Below are positions 20,401-27,192 of a stretch of DNA of 64,000 nucleotides, one piece after another. Origin of the DNA: an uncultured bacterium (GTDB lineage: Bacteria; Actinomycetota; Coriobacteriia; Coriobacteriales; Coriobacteriaceae); the NCBI GenBank assembly GCA_905214105.1, contig CAJMKK010000001.1, positions 518,505 to 582,504 of the forward strand, in the 5' to 3' direction. The position numbers and the translations under genes are program-made. Below the pieces are notes generated by a model, which was not told where the DNA came from, searched no databases, and saw only the letters and a list, made by a program, of their open reading frames with translations. Every line of letters begins with the position of its first letter. Within the stretch, counting starts at the first letter, position 1.

Positions 20401-21618
20401 AAGATCGTTCCTGTTAAGGCGAGCGTATCGCACAACCTTCGTGAGGCGGCCGGCTTAGTTAAATGCCGCGAAGCCAACGATTTCCATCATGCGCATGATG
20501 CCTATCTGGCATGCCGTTTGGGGCTGTTTATTCAGATGCGCCATCCCGGTATGTACGAGAACCCCATCGGCTACTCGCATGTGATTAAGAAATACGTGCG
20601 CGAGCAGTCCGAGCTGTTTAAGAAAACCCATCGCATGCCTGGATCTGCCGGATTTGTCGTCAATAGCTTTATGACTGCGGGTTTTGACCCCGAGACGGGT
20701 GAGGTCTTTGACGATGCCTGGGCCGAGGACGACGAGGTCAAACGTTATAGGGGAAAGTATCTTTCGGACGGCTGGAACGCAGCAGCGGAGGTCGAGGGCA
20801 TTCGCCGCGCGCTCAACTATCGCCAGTGCTACATCTCGAGGATGCCGTTGGAAGATACAGGAGCTTTTTGGGATGCCACAATCTATTCGCCCAGAAGCGG
20901 AAAGAAGCTTGGCCTGTCATTGAAGCAGGGTCTTTCCGCTGAGCGGTTTGGTAGCTATTCGAGAGAGCAGTTTGCCTACTTCTTTGTTTACGAGGCTTTG
21001 AAGAAGGGGAGGCCGTTTTATAAGTTTTGCCAGGTCCCCGTGTCCATGCGCTTGCGTGTAGCGCAAGAACCTTCCCTGCTTGATAAGATTGCGGCCAGGG
21101 ATGCGGAGGAGTCCAAGCTTCAATTCGTGCGCATTGATCGCGATAAGATTTTTAAGAAGCAGCTGTTCGAAATAAACGGTTGCCGTCTTCTCTTAACTGG
21201 TTCTGAAGAGTTCAGAAATGGGAGGGAAATCGCTCTCTCAATTCGTCAGCAAGAGGCGTTGAACGGTTCTATTGGCGATGCGGAAAGTGCAGATTTGCTC
21301 GATGCTATCTGGACGGACTTTCTTTCCGAAAACGGCCCTGCTCGTGGTTTTCTTTGCAAGGGACTAAAACTCGCAAACTATGATGCGCGCTTTTGTGGGC
21401 TACAAACTAATGAGAAGAGATCTGTTCTTCTTGGCCTGATTAAGCTCGTAAATGCGGATGCGAACGTTGTTGATATGAGCCTGATTGGGGGGCCGAAGAA
21501 CGCTGGGAAGATTCGTCCCCCCAGGTCTAAGCTACTTAACGATCAAAAGACCGACTTCTATATTATCGACCAGTCCGTAACAGGCATGTTCGAGAGAAGG
21601 ACTCGTGTCGGGCTTTAG
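17425..21618 (+). CDS. cas9: CRISPR-associated endonuclease Cas9, type II-A
   Basis: RNA-guided DNA nuclease of 1397 residues, close to the 1368 of SpCas9. All catalytic residues are visible: RuvC-I Asp15 (GLDMGTNSVGW), RuvC-II Glu802 (FVEVTRDE), HNH Asp889-His890 with Asn904 and Asn913 (VDHIIPRAYIKDDSLENK), and RuvC-III His1022/Asp1025 (FHHAHDAYLA). The arginine-rich bridge helix (RGQRRRYVRRRWRLDLL, about 59-75) is intact, followed by the alpha-helical recognition lobe; the last 250 residues are the PAM-interacting domain. ATG 17425 follows GAAAGGGCT. The 3' end overlaps cas1 by 14 bases. No break or frameshift is seen, so the enzyme should be active. The PAM cannot be inferred without finding protospacers. 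Confidence 0.98.
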   Translation: MNLRNYSGEYSIGLDMGTNSVGWAVTDEHGKLLHFKKQPTWGSRLFDAAQPASEARVHRGQRRRYVRRRWRLDLLQKLFELAMNEVDPGFFMRLNQSQTIEGDPIFTKDFTKADYYDRFPTIYHLRAYLIETDEQADLRLVYLAIHNIVKHRGNFLRQGEKLTAKTAKTSDALKNLNGALKAWCESREYEFVKLDELSVAKILADERSSRSQKAKDIQALVKVDTGDATANKKLAKALSNAVVGLQCEFKDVFGEFEREATKLALSDDEKLETLQAACPDDCVELLESVCGVYSAYVLQGLLSYAEGQTISINMIKKYEQYAEDLALLKLLVRKYALNSYESFFRGATYHDSNGDDPSRGYDASKAQGYTAYDLHKLSYDDFAKSVKKLFAGTGAETDERYIAMIDAFDKQRFLRRLKTSDNGAIYYQLHLEELQAILKSQGRFYPFLKDEAAKIESLVTFRIPYYVGPLTPKNAAQDKHGKHRFQWSERKPGMEEATITPWNWDTVIDKNKSAENFILRMTGDCTYLAGEKVLPKQSLLYEEFCVLNELNGVRWSEDGDDWQRLDAAQREGIVHELFHKKRRVTYKMIADWLVKEGDATNPVVRGGQGENGLESKMGSYIFFAKDIFGVDELSRAEYPVIEKIILWNTLFEDRSILKEKLQDEFGPSGNGMLDAEQIKKICKKRLTGWGRLSEKFLTGIRIDTQAGRSMSIIDVLREGNPSSERRLGETMVMMEILHDNTLGFQEKADEHNRMYYAEHEKSLGVNELPGSPAIRRSLNQAIRIVDEIAKIAGHAPANVFVEVTRDEDEKKKGKRTTKRWDAIEDALKAFKAEGGDLAVMDDFKELKAANVDLDERLTLYLMQNGKCLYSGRAIDLNKLMAGSGEYEVDHIIPRAYIKDDSLENKALVFREENQHKTDQLLIDKSIRWKMSETWKQLHQAKLIGDKKYRNLLRSSINENAMRGFVARQLVETSQMVKMAQALLEARYAEEGTKIVPVKASVSHNLREAAGLVKCREANDFHHAHDAYLACRLGLFIQMRHPGMYENPIGYSHVIKKYVREQSELFKKTHRMPGSAGFVVNSFMTAGFDPETGEVFDDAWAEDDEVKRYRGKYLSDGWNAAAEVEGIRRALNYRQCYISRMPLEDTGAFWDATIYSPRSGKKLGLSLKQGLSAERFGSYSREQFAYFFVYEALKKGRPFYKFCQVPVSMRLRVAQEPSLLDKIAARDAEESKLQFVRIDRDKIFKKQLFEINGCRLLLTGSEEFRNGREIALSIRQQEALNGSIGDAESADLLDAIWTDFLSENGPARGFLCKGLKLANYDARFCGLQTNEKRSVLLGLIKLVNADANVVDMSLIGGPKNAGKIRPPRSKLLNDQKTDFYIIDQSVTGMFERRTRVGL

Positions 21619-22486
21619 GAACATCGTCATTTCCAGCCCCTGTAAATTGCAGTACAAGGGCGGCTACATGGTTGTCCGCCGCGAGGACGACACGGCGAAG
21701 GTCCACCTTTCGGAGATTTCGTCGGTCGTCCTCCAGACCAACCAGGTGTTCATAAGCGCTTATCTGCTCTCGGAGCTTGCCAAGGCAAAGGTCGCGTTTG
21801 TCGTCTCTGACGAGAAGCGCGACCCCATTGGGCAGTATTTGCCGCTATATGGGGCTCATAACACTAGTAAGCGTATTGCAGAACAGCTTGAGTGGGGCGA
21901 ACCAATCAAAAAGCGCGTATGGCAACGAATTGTGCGCGACAAAATCAAACATCAATCTGATGTGCTCCACGCCCGTGCGCGTGAGGAGCAGGGTGAGACG
22001 CTCAAGAGCATTGTTGCCGAGGTGCGCTCGGGTGATACAACAAATCGTGAGGGTCATGCCGCTCGACTGTATTTCAGCTCCCTGTTTGGTCCGTCCTTCT
22101 CGAGGGATGACGATACGCCTCTCAATGCTGCTCTCAATTACGGGTATGCGATTCTGCTATCGAGCGTTAATCGCGAGATTGCGGCGCGCGGATACCTTAC
22201 GCAGGCGGGAATCTGCCATAGGAATGAGTTCAATCAGTTCAACTTGGGCTGTGATTTTATGGAGCCGTTTAGGCCTCTTGTAGACCGTATTGTGTTCGAT
22301 AACTTTGACAGCGAGTTCTCTAAGGAGACAAAGCTGCTTTTGGTTGACATGCTCAACCAGGGAATCGCATATCGAGGCGGCACGTATCGCGTGGGCTCCG
22401 TAATCTCTCTGTATGTCGCTGACTGCTTCAAGGCTCTTGACCGGAAGCTGTCGGTAGACGAAATCGAGTCGTTTGAGGTCGTATGA
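21605..22486 (+). CDS. cas1: CRISPR integrase Cas1
   Basis: Spacer-integration nuclease of 293 residues that works as a complex with Cas2 and, in type II-A, with Cas9 and Csn2. The metal ligands are intact: Glu149 (REGHAARLYF), His205 (GICHRNEFNQFNLGCDFMEP) and Glu220. The GTG start at 21605 lies inside the cas9 3' end and follows AGAAGGA at 21595-21600; the start of the protein (FRNIVISSPCKLQYKGGYMVV) matches family N-termini. Overlaps at both ends show a single cas9-cas1-cas2-csn2 transcription unit. Confidence 0.97.
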   Translation: MSGFRNIVISSPCKLQYKGGYMVVRREDDTAKVHLSEISSVVLQTNQVFISAYLLSELAKAKVAFVVSDEKRDPIGQYLPLYGAHNTSKRIAEQLEWGEPIKKRVWQRIVRDKIKHQSDVLHARAREEQGETLKSIVAEVRSGDTTNREGHAARLYFSSLFGPSFSRDDDTPLNAALNYGYAILLSSVNREIAARGYLTQAGICHRNEFNQFNLGCDFMEPFRPLVDRIVFDNFDSEFSKETKLLLVDMLNQGIAYRGGTYRVGSVISLYVADCFKALDRKLSVDEIESFEVV

Positions 22487-22818
22487 GTGTCGGGGAAAGG
22501 ATCAGATATATGAGGCTTGTCGTCTTCTTTGATTTGCCCGTCGATACTCCTGCACAGAGAAAAGACTATCGAGTATTCCGTAAGTTTCTTCTTAAAGATG
22601 GCTATCTTATGCTCCAGGAGTCCGTGTATGCAAAGCTTGTTGTTAATGATGGGGCGGCGGGAAGCGCGGTGCAAAGGCTCAGGAAGCATCGTCCGCCGTC
22701 CGGCCTCGTGCAGGTCCTTCGCGTGACTGAGTCTCAGTTTTCGACCATGGAGTACATTACGGGCAAACGTGAGACCCATGAGGAGATAGACACGATGGAG
22801 GAGCTTCTGGTTTTATGA
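22483..22818 (+). CDS. cas2: CRISPR-associated protein Cas2
   Basis: A 111-residue ferredoxin-fold protein that forms the central dimer of the Cas1-Cas2 integration complex. The first beta strand MRLVVFFDLPVD carries the family Asp, and QRKDYRVFRKFLLKDGYLMLQESVY is typical. ATG 22483 overlaps the cas1 stop codon (ATGA) and follows GAGG; a second ATG at 22510 has GGAAAGGA upstream, but the upstream residues RIRYMR match the RYMR N-terminal segment of streptococcal Cas2, favouring the first start. The csn2 start overlaps its stop (ATGA). Confidence 0.95.
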   Translation: MSVGERIRYMRLVVFFDLPVDTPAQRKDYRVFRKFLLKDGYLMLQESVYAKLVVNDGAAGSAVQRLRKHRPPSGLVQVLRVTESQFSTMEYITGKRETHEEIDTMEELLVL

Positions 22819-23504
22819 AGCTCGTGTTTTCGGGACTTGAAAACCCAGTGGAGTTAACCGCGGGGGAGACTTCGGTTCTGCAAGTCGAGAACTCGGCTCT
22901 ATTCGCACGGATTGCAGCTTCTTTGCAAAACGGATTGGGGCGCCAGGCGTTGGAGCCTTATTCCCTTTGGAAAGACGATGAGGAGATCAAGCCCGGCAGC
23001 GCTCTAATGGTGGTGCCAGATGCGCTGAATCTTCCATGGGATGACCGTGCGTTTGTGACCGCTGTCACCAAGAAGGTAGAGCGCGAGTTCCTCGAAGACG
23101 AAGATTTGCGTATGCAAGTGGAAGAGGCTGAACGAGCAATAAAGCTGCGTTTGGGTGGATTGAATCTTGGTTTTAATGCCGACTTGGGGTTTGGTTTAGA
23201 ATGGGATTTGAAGCGCTACCTCAAGTTTTTGGGATTTGGCGTAGCGCCTCAAGAAGATAAATCGTTCCTTGATAATCTGCTGAATTTTCTTTCATTTGCT
23301 CTTGACGCTGGCTGCAGAAAGACAATCGTATTTGTAAATCTCAAAACTTTTTTGACGGAAAATGAGTTGCAAACGCTTTATGACCACGTGTTTTTCCTTA
23401 AGTTGAGTCTGTTACTCCTGGAGAATAAAAAAGATACCATAGCTTACGGACATGAGCATAAACTAACGGTTGACCTGCAGTTTTTAGAGCATCGAAAGAA
23501 CTGA
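22815..23504 (+). CDS. csn2: type II-A adaptation protein Csn2, short form
   Basis: A 229-residue ring-forming DNA-end-binding protein needed for spacer acquisition in type II-A systems; its presence defines the subtype. It begins MKLVFSGLENPVELTAGET like known Csn2 proteins, has the acidic calcium-binding-type region EREFLEDEDLRMQVEE in the middle and ends with a beta-rich segment (HKLTVDLQFLEHRKN). The length fits the short Csn2 group. ATG overlaps the cas2 stop codon. It is the last cas gene and lies 46 bases ahead of the first repeat. Confidence 0.95.
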   Translation: MKLVFSGLENPVELTAGETSVLQVENSALFARIAASLQNGLGRQALEPYSLWKDDEEIKPGSALMVVPDALNLPWDDRAFVTAVTKKVEREFLEDEDLRMQVEEAERAIKLRLGGLNLGFNADLGFGLEWDLKRYLKFLGFGVAPQEDKSFLDNLLNFLSFALDAGCRKTIVFVNLKTFLTENELQTLYDHVFFLKLSLLLLENKKDTIAYGHEHKLTVDLQFLEHRKN

Positions 23505-23550
23505 CCGGTTAGATTGAACGTCTCGTTGCAGTAGGGATTTTGCTCCAATG
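23505..23550 (+). promoter_or_regulatory. CRISPR leader
   Basis: A 46-base stretch between the csn2 stop and the first repeat, short for a leader. Its last bases TGCTCCAATG can pair with the start of repeat 1 (GTTTTGGAGTA), forming CTCCAA/TTGGAG across the leader-repeat junction. This end is the leader end because the conserved repeats are here and the degenerate repeat is at the far end. A promoter is not clearly visible; array transcription may start inside csn2. Confidence 0.55.
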
Positions 23551-24896
23551 GTTTTGGAGTAGTGTCGATCTAACTGGTAATCAAACCCTTCGTGTTCCGC
23601 ACTATCTCTTTGCGAAGTTTTGGAGTAGTGTCGATCTAACTGGTAATCAAACCCGTTTCTACGTATTTGATCAGCTCGGTATGTTTTGGAGTAGTGTCGA
23701 TCTAACTGGTAATCAAACCATACGTGGATGGTTTAGCAGATGCCGGGTGTTTTGGAGTAGTGTCGATCTAACTGGTAATCAAACAAGCCGTGGTACGCCC
23801 GCGTTCCCCGAGGCGTTTTGGAGTAGTGTCGATCTAACTGGTAATCAAACTGTCGAAATACTGTGCGACACCGCCGTTGGTTTTGGAGTAGTGTCGATCT
23901 AACTGGTAATCAAACCCGCAAGCTGGGGAAGCACCTGTTCGACCGTTTTGGAGTAGTGTCGATCTAACTGGTAATCAAACCCTTCGACGGTCACTGGCTC
24001 GTAGTTGTTGTTTTGGAGTAGTGTCGATCTAACTGGTAATCAAACCGGAATCGACCTCACGCCGTACCTGCTGGGTTTTGGAGTAGTGTCGATCTAACTG
24101 GTAATCAAACTGGGTGGCTTGCTGAAGATGGTACCGATTGTTTTGGAGTAGTGTCGATCTAACTGGTAATCAAACATACTGACTTGATGGTGTGTGAAAT
24201 GCTTGTTTTGGAGCAGTGTCGATCTAACTGGTAATCAAATTCGTAGTCCGTCCGCGCACCGCAGTACAGGGTTTTGGAGCAGTGTCGATCTAACTGGTAA
24301 TCAAACTATATTTGGTGATAACACTATCCATGTTAGTTTTGGAGCAGTGTCGATCTAACTGGTAATCAAACTTCCATTTACTCCATCTCCTTTGACGCTT
24401 GGTTTTGGAGCAGTGTCGATCTAACTGGTAATCAAACGCGTAAAGTCCGTGAAGTTCAGCGGACCTGGTTTTGGAGCAGTGTCGATCTAACTGGTAATCA
24501 AACTGAGAACACACGGCAGGTTCACCTGAAGCTGTTTTGGAGCAGTGTCGATCTAACTGGTAATCAAACAGACCATGTTCAACAAGGTCGATGCTGGTGT
24601 TTTGGAGCAGTGTCGATCTAACTGGTAATCAAACGCGCAGACGGCGCTCAACAACGCCGAGTAGTTTTGGAGCAGTGTCGATCTAACTGGTAATCAAACG
24701 GTATTGACGACGGTCACCGTCGACCCGCCGTTTTGGAGCAGTGTCGATCTAACTGGTAATCAAACGAACAGCGCGGACCAGATGGCGGCATTCTGGTTTT
24801 GGAGCAGTGTCGATCTAGCTGGTAATCAAACACGACGATTTTCTGGGAGGCTTCTGATGGGTTTTGGAGCAGTGTCGATCTCACTGGTAATCAGGC
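23551..24896 (+). CRISPR. type II-A CRISPR array, 21 repeats and 20 spacers
   Basis: Repeats are 36 bases, begin GTTTTGGAG and end GGTAATCAAAC; spacers are 29 or 30 bases. First repeat 23551-23586, second 23617-23652, last 24861-24896. Repeats 1-10 read GGAGTAG and repeats 11-21 read GGAGCAG at the same place. Repeat 11 (24205-24240) ends CAAAT instead of CAAAC, repeat 20 (24796-24831) has one A-to-G change, and repeat 21 is degenerate (TCACTGG, ending CAGGC). The + strand is the crRNA sense strand, because the GTTTTGG start is the part that pairs with the lower stem of the tracrRNA. All spacers look distinct from one another; no match to other parts of this window was noticed by eye. Confidence 0.99.
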
Positions 24897-24913
24897 GACT
24901 GTTCCTCTGCCAT
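24881..24913 (-). pseudogene. start of a phage scaffold gene cut off at the CRISPR array
   Basis: On the minus strand GGAAAGGA precedes an ATG at 24913 that reads M-A-E-E-Q-S-P-D-Y-Q and then hits TGA inside the last CRISPR repeat. The same layout (hairpins, ribosome site, short acidic start, then P-D-Y) is seen for the scaffold fragment at 27978 on the other strand (MAQEITST...QEPDYKALYE). This looks like the 5' remnant of a phage capsid scaffold gene. Ten codons alone are weak evidence; the matching upstream context supports it. Confidence 0.5.
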
Positions 24914-24928
24914 GTCGCGTCCTTTCCC

Positions 24929-24998
24929 GGACCGTGCGGTCCATCGGGCTGGCCGTGCGGCCAAGTCCCCTAGATGTGCGTTTCGGGCCGTGCGGCCC
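24929..24998 (-). repeat. three short hairpins with CCGCACGG core
   Basis: Read on the minus strand, three 14-base perfect palindromic hairpins share the core CCG-CA-CGG with different flanking pairs: GGACCGCACGGTCC (24929-24942), TGGCCGCACGGCCA (24950-24963) and GGGCCGCACGGCCC (24985-24998). They sit just upstream of the scaffold start at 24913. The flanking bases change in pairs, so the structure is kept. Related hairpins precede the scaffold fragment on the plus strand near 27.9 kb. Confidence 0.75.
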
Positions 24999-25057
24999 TG
25001 TCGCGCGGCAGTGTCCCACGGGCGTGAGATTTGGCTTGTTTGGCGTTTTTCGGCATG

Positions 25058-25079
25058 AAAAAAGCCGCACGTGGGCGGC
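25058..25079 (-). terminator. phage-type terminator, minus strand
   Basis: GCCGC (25075-25079 read in reverse) pairs with GCGGC (25064-25068 in reverse), followed by six T and CATGCCGAAAA. The same CTTTTTCATGCCG tail follows terminators at 26899 and 27889 on the plus strand. It would end the transcript of the nuclease-toxin pseudogene. Confidence 0.65.
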
Positions 25080-25097
25080 CGTGCGCTATGATGAAAT

Positions 25098-25153
25098 TAG
25101 GCGGAAGCTGTTTGACTCACCTATTGAGACATGCAGTCCCGCCTATTTTTTTA
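25098..25153 (+). terminator. possible plus-strand terminator downstream of the CRISPR array
   Basis: TAGGCGG (25098-25104) pairs with CCGCCTA (25139-25145) around a 34-base loop, followed by seven T. It lies about 200 bases past the array on the crRNA sense strand and could end read-through. The large loop makes this uncertain. Confidence 0.4.
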
Positions 25154-25993
25154 TCGTTTGGAGCGACCCGTCGTGCCTCAGCATCCGTACTTCAGCGATT
25201 CCATACCTCTTCATGTACTTGCGTATCCATGCTTCGGCTTGGCTGTCGGTGACCGACTTGTTCTCACTGACGTCAAAGACGGCGAACCGCACTCCGCTCT
25301 TGTTGACCACGGACTTTATGTGCGACTTGAACGTGTTCTCCGATTTCGACGTGTACACGGTCTTGATTTCGATGCCTGTGGACAGGTCGGCGCGGCTTAC
25401 TGTCGTCTTCCCCTGTGCGTTCGCGTTCTTTAGGTGAACCTCGTCTTCCCAGAACTCAGTCTTGTAGCCCAGAGTCGCCAGCTTCTCTGCGGTTCTCCTC
25501 TCTCCGGGGTCTACCCTCCATCTCTTTGCCTTGTCACGCCTCACCACATCGCCCGTGAACGTTATGCCTTTATGCTCGCCGCCTGCGTATCAAGACGGAT
25601 CGCGTAGCTCTATCTCGGATGCGACGCGATTGTTGAGGTGGGCGGTGTACGCCTCCCCCCCCCCTCCTTGTTGCCGTGGCGCCTCACGAGCGCATTGCGT
25701 TCGTCCTCTGGCATTGCGTATCAGTCGGAGGCGATGCCGTCGCGCCCTCCGAGCGCGGTCAGGCAGTCGTTATACCTCTCGTACATCCCGTCAGGGTCGT
25801 ACCCCTTGACCGTCGTCACTCCGTCGAAGCCGGGAACGATTCGGCAGTCGCAGTGCGCGTACGAGTGCTCAGCCGCCTCCTCGGTCTTGGCGTAGAAGCC
25901 AAACGATGCGAGCATGAGGCAGAATTCGCACGTCTCGCCGCGGGACGTGGACCAGGGTGACGGCAAGCGCTGGAGCAGGCTGCCCGAGGGCAT
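25143..25993 (-). pseudogene. MuF-type phage minor head protein with nuclease-toxin C-terminus, broken
   Basis: Read on the minus strand. The first piece (25993-25721) has the MuF-type Cys/His segment RGETCEFCLMLASFGFY...HSYAHCDCRIVPGF and GYDPDGMYERYNDC. A TGA follows, then YAMPEDERNALVRRHGNKEG, a run of ten G (25655-25664) that shifts the frame, then EAYTAHLNNRVASEIELRDPS, a second TGA, and finally the tip domain ending LRHDGSLQTIKK at 25143. The tip (open from 25547) contains ADLSTGIEIKTVY, a D...E-x-K pattern of PD-(D/E)XK nucleases such as CdiA-type tRNases. Known MuF-toxin fusions of temperate phages have this order. The N-terminus is missing at an inversion point near 25,950. Two in-frame stops and a frameshift make it a pseudogene. 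Confidence 0.75.
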
Positions 25994-26645
25994 GACCTAC
26001 GAGGAGTGGAAGGCCGGCAAGCCCGCGAACCGCACCATCTCAGAGTTCATGGACATGCCCGGCACCAAGTGCAAGCTGGACGTGGCCGGCGTATCCAGAA
26101 CCGAGGCACGAAAGCGGCTCTCGCGGCAGCTCGAGGACTACGGCATACCGTCGAGCGGGTTCAGGAAGATGTCGGCGGGCGACCAGCAGAAGGTGCTGGA
26201 CACGGCGCTTACGCGAAAGAAACCGACGGAAACGGAGCTCCGAAGGGCTAGCTGCAAGCCGGTGAACGAGGCCCTGTACAACTCGCAGAAGAACTATGTT
26301 GAGAGACATGGCGGCTTGGTGATTAGGGGCGACGCCAGTTGGGAGGCTCATCTCGATAAGGAAAAGGTCGATGCGGCCGCCATCGGCGACACGATTATCC
26401 TGCGCTCGGACGCGACGGCTTCGGAGGTGCTCGAGGAGGTGTTCCACTTCAGGCAGCAGCTGCGCGGCGATTGCTCCGACAAACCGGCGAGGGTAATGAG
26501 GCTTCTTCGCGAGCGTGATGCGCAGAACTACCTGCTAGGCGTCGCGAAAAGATATAATATCCCTGAGCAAGAGACCGAACAGACCCGTTCCGCGCTCGCC
26601 GATTACATGAGGGACCTGAAGGAGGCCGGATACGATGAAGATTGA
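25914..26645 (+). pseudogene. 5'-truncated MuF-type minor head protein with a different toxin-like tip
   Basis: An open frame of 243 codons whose first 15 or so lie across the inversion junction and are antisense to the Cys/His segment of the minus-strand MuF remnant. From GDGKRWSRLPEGMTYEEWKAGK onward it reads like the end of a phage minor head protein. It then continues into a domain ending ...GDTIILRSDATASEVLEEVFHFRQQLR, where EEVFHF resembles the active helix of zincin-like or other toxin tips found on such proteins, though without a full HExxH. The true N-terminus is absent. The next gene starts 11 bases before its stop. Assignment to the MuF class rests on pattern and context, not on a search. 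Confidence 0.6.
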
Positions 26646-26832
26646 TGAGTGCACGGAAATCTCCCACATGACGCTCCTGGCACTTTCATCCGAGCTTCCG
26701 CGCTCAAACTGGCGCAGGGTCCTAATCGATGGGAAGGCTTACGACCCCATCCCCGTCATGGATATGGGCGAGCGGTACGTTGCCGTCGATGGGCATCACG
26801 ACCTCACCGGCAAGGAGATCCGCTTCGAGTAG
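26635..26832 (+). CDS. small acidic protein downstream of MuF toxin, possible immunity partner
   Basis: A 65-residue protein (MKIDECTEISHMTLLALSSE...GHHDLTGKEIRFE) that overlaps the end of the preceding MuF-type gene by 11 bases, implying coupled translation. GGAGG inside that gene lies upstream of its ATG. It has no membrane helix or signal peptide. Small acidic partners placed directly behind toxin-tipped phage head genes often act as immunity proteins, so that is the best guess; no family is recognised. Confidence 0.6.
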   Translation: MKIDECTEISHMTLLALSSELPRSNWRRVLIDGKAYDPIPVMDMGERYVAVDGHHDLTGKEIRFE

Positions 26833-26898
26833 CGACGCGCGGTTTACGGCGCTACTTCTCGCCGCCAACATCTGAATAGGCTTGAACCGAAGCAAAAG

Positions 26899-26921
26899 GC
26901 CCCGCCACGGCGGGGCTTTTT
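26899..26921 (+). terminator. rho-independent terminator in phage remnant
   Basis: Perfect stem GCCCCGCC/GGCGGGGC (26899-26906 with 26909-26916), two-base loop, then TTTTT and CATGCCG. It ends the MuF-tip and 65-residue gene unit. Confidence 0.9.
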
Positions 26922-26970
26922 CATGCCGCGTGACCTTGGCCGGAACATCCTCCCGAACGAGGGAGGACTC

Positions 26971-27192
26971 ATGAACCCCATAACCGAATGCAACAGATGT
27001 TCCGACTGCGCCATCAGGCTCGGCTTCGGCTTCACCCAGCCCGACGTGCTGATATGCACCGTGCGCGGCGACGAGGTGGGGCTGGGCGACGGCTGCACCA
27101 TGGGCATCCCCGGCGAGCCCGTGCAGGCCGTCGAGGCGTGCGAGGTGGACGTGTCCGGACGCGTCGGCTACGGGTGCGAGGTGCTGGGCTGA
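26971..27192 (+). CDS. small cysteine-rich phage-associated protein
   Basis: A 73-residue protein starting MNPITECNRCSDCAIRLGFG at ATG 26971, with GGGAGGA upstream at 26961-26967. Cysteines occur as CNRC-SDC near the start and at four later positions, suggesting a small metal-binding fold. It lies between the MuF-tip gene and the nuclease-type gene, and its stop overlaps the next start (TGATG). No family recognised; the position suggests a phage accessory gene. Confidence 0.65.
   Translation: MNPITECNRCSDCAIRLGFGFTQPDVLICTVRGDEVGLGDGCTMGIPGEPVQAVEACEVDVSGRVGYGCEVLG

Noticed and set aside
23540..24514. Open frames inside the CRISPR array, including one of 120 codons with a repeated amino-acid motif
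   Set aside because: The repeated peptide is only the translation of the CRISPR repeat; the spacers have no common coding pattern.
24700..24896. Open frame starting inside spacer 18 and running past the array
   Set aside because: It covers repeats and phage junction sequence in an arbitrary frame and has no ribosome site.
25585..25725. Proof of TGA read as tryptophan in the phage remnant
   Set aside because: TGG is used for Trp in the same gene and a frameshift is also present, so simple decay explains the two TGA codons; kept only as a caution in the findings.
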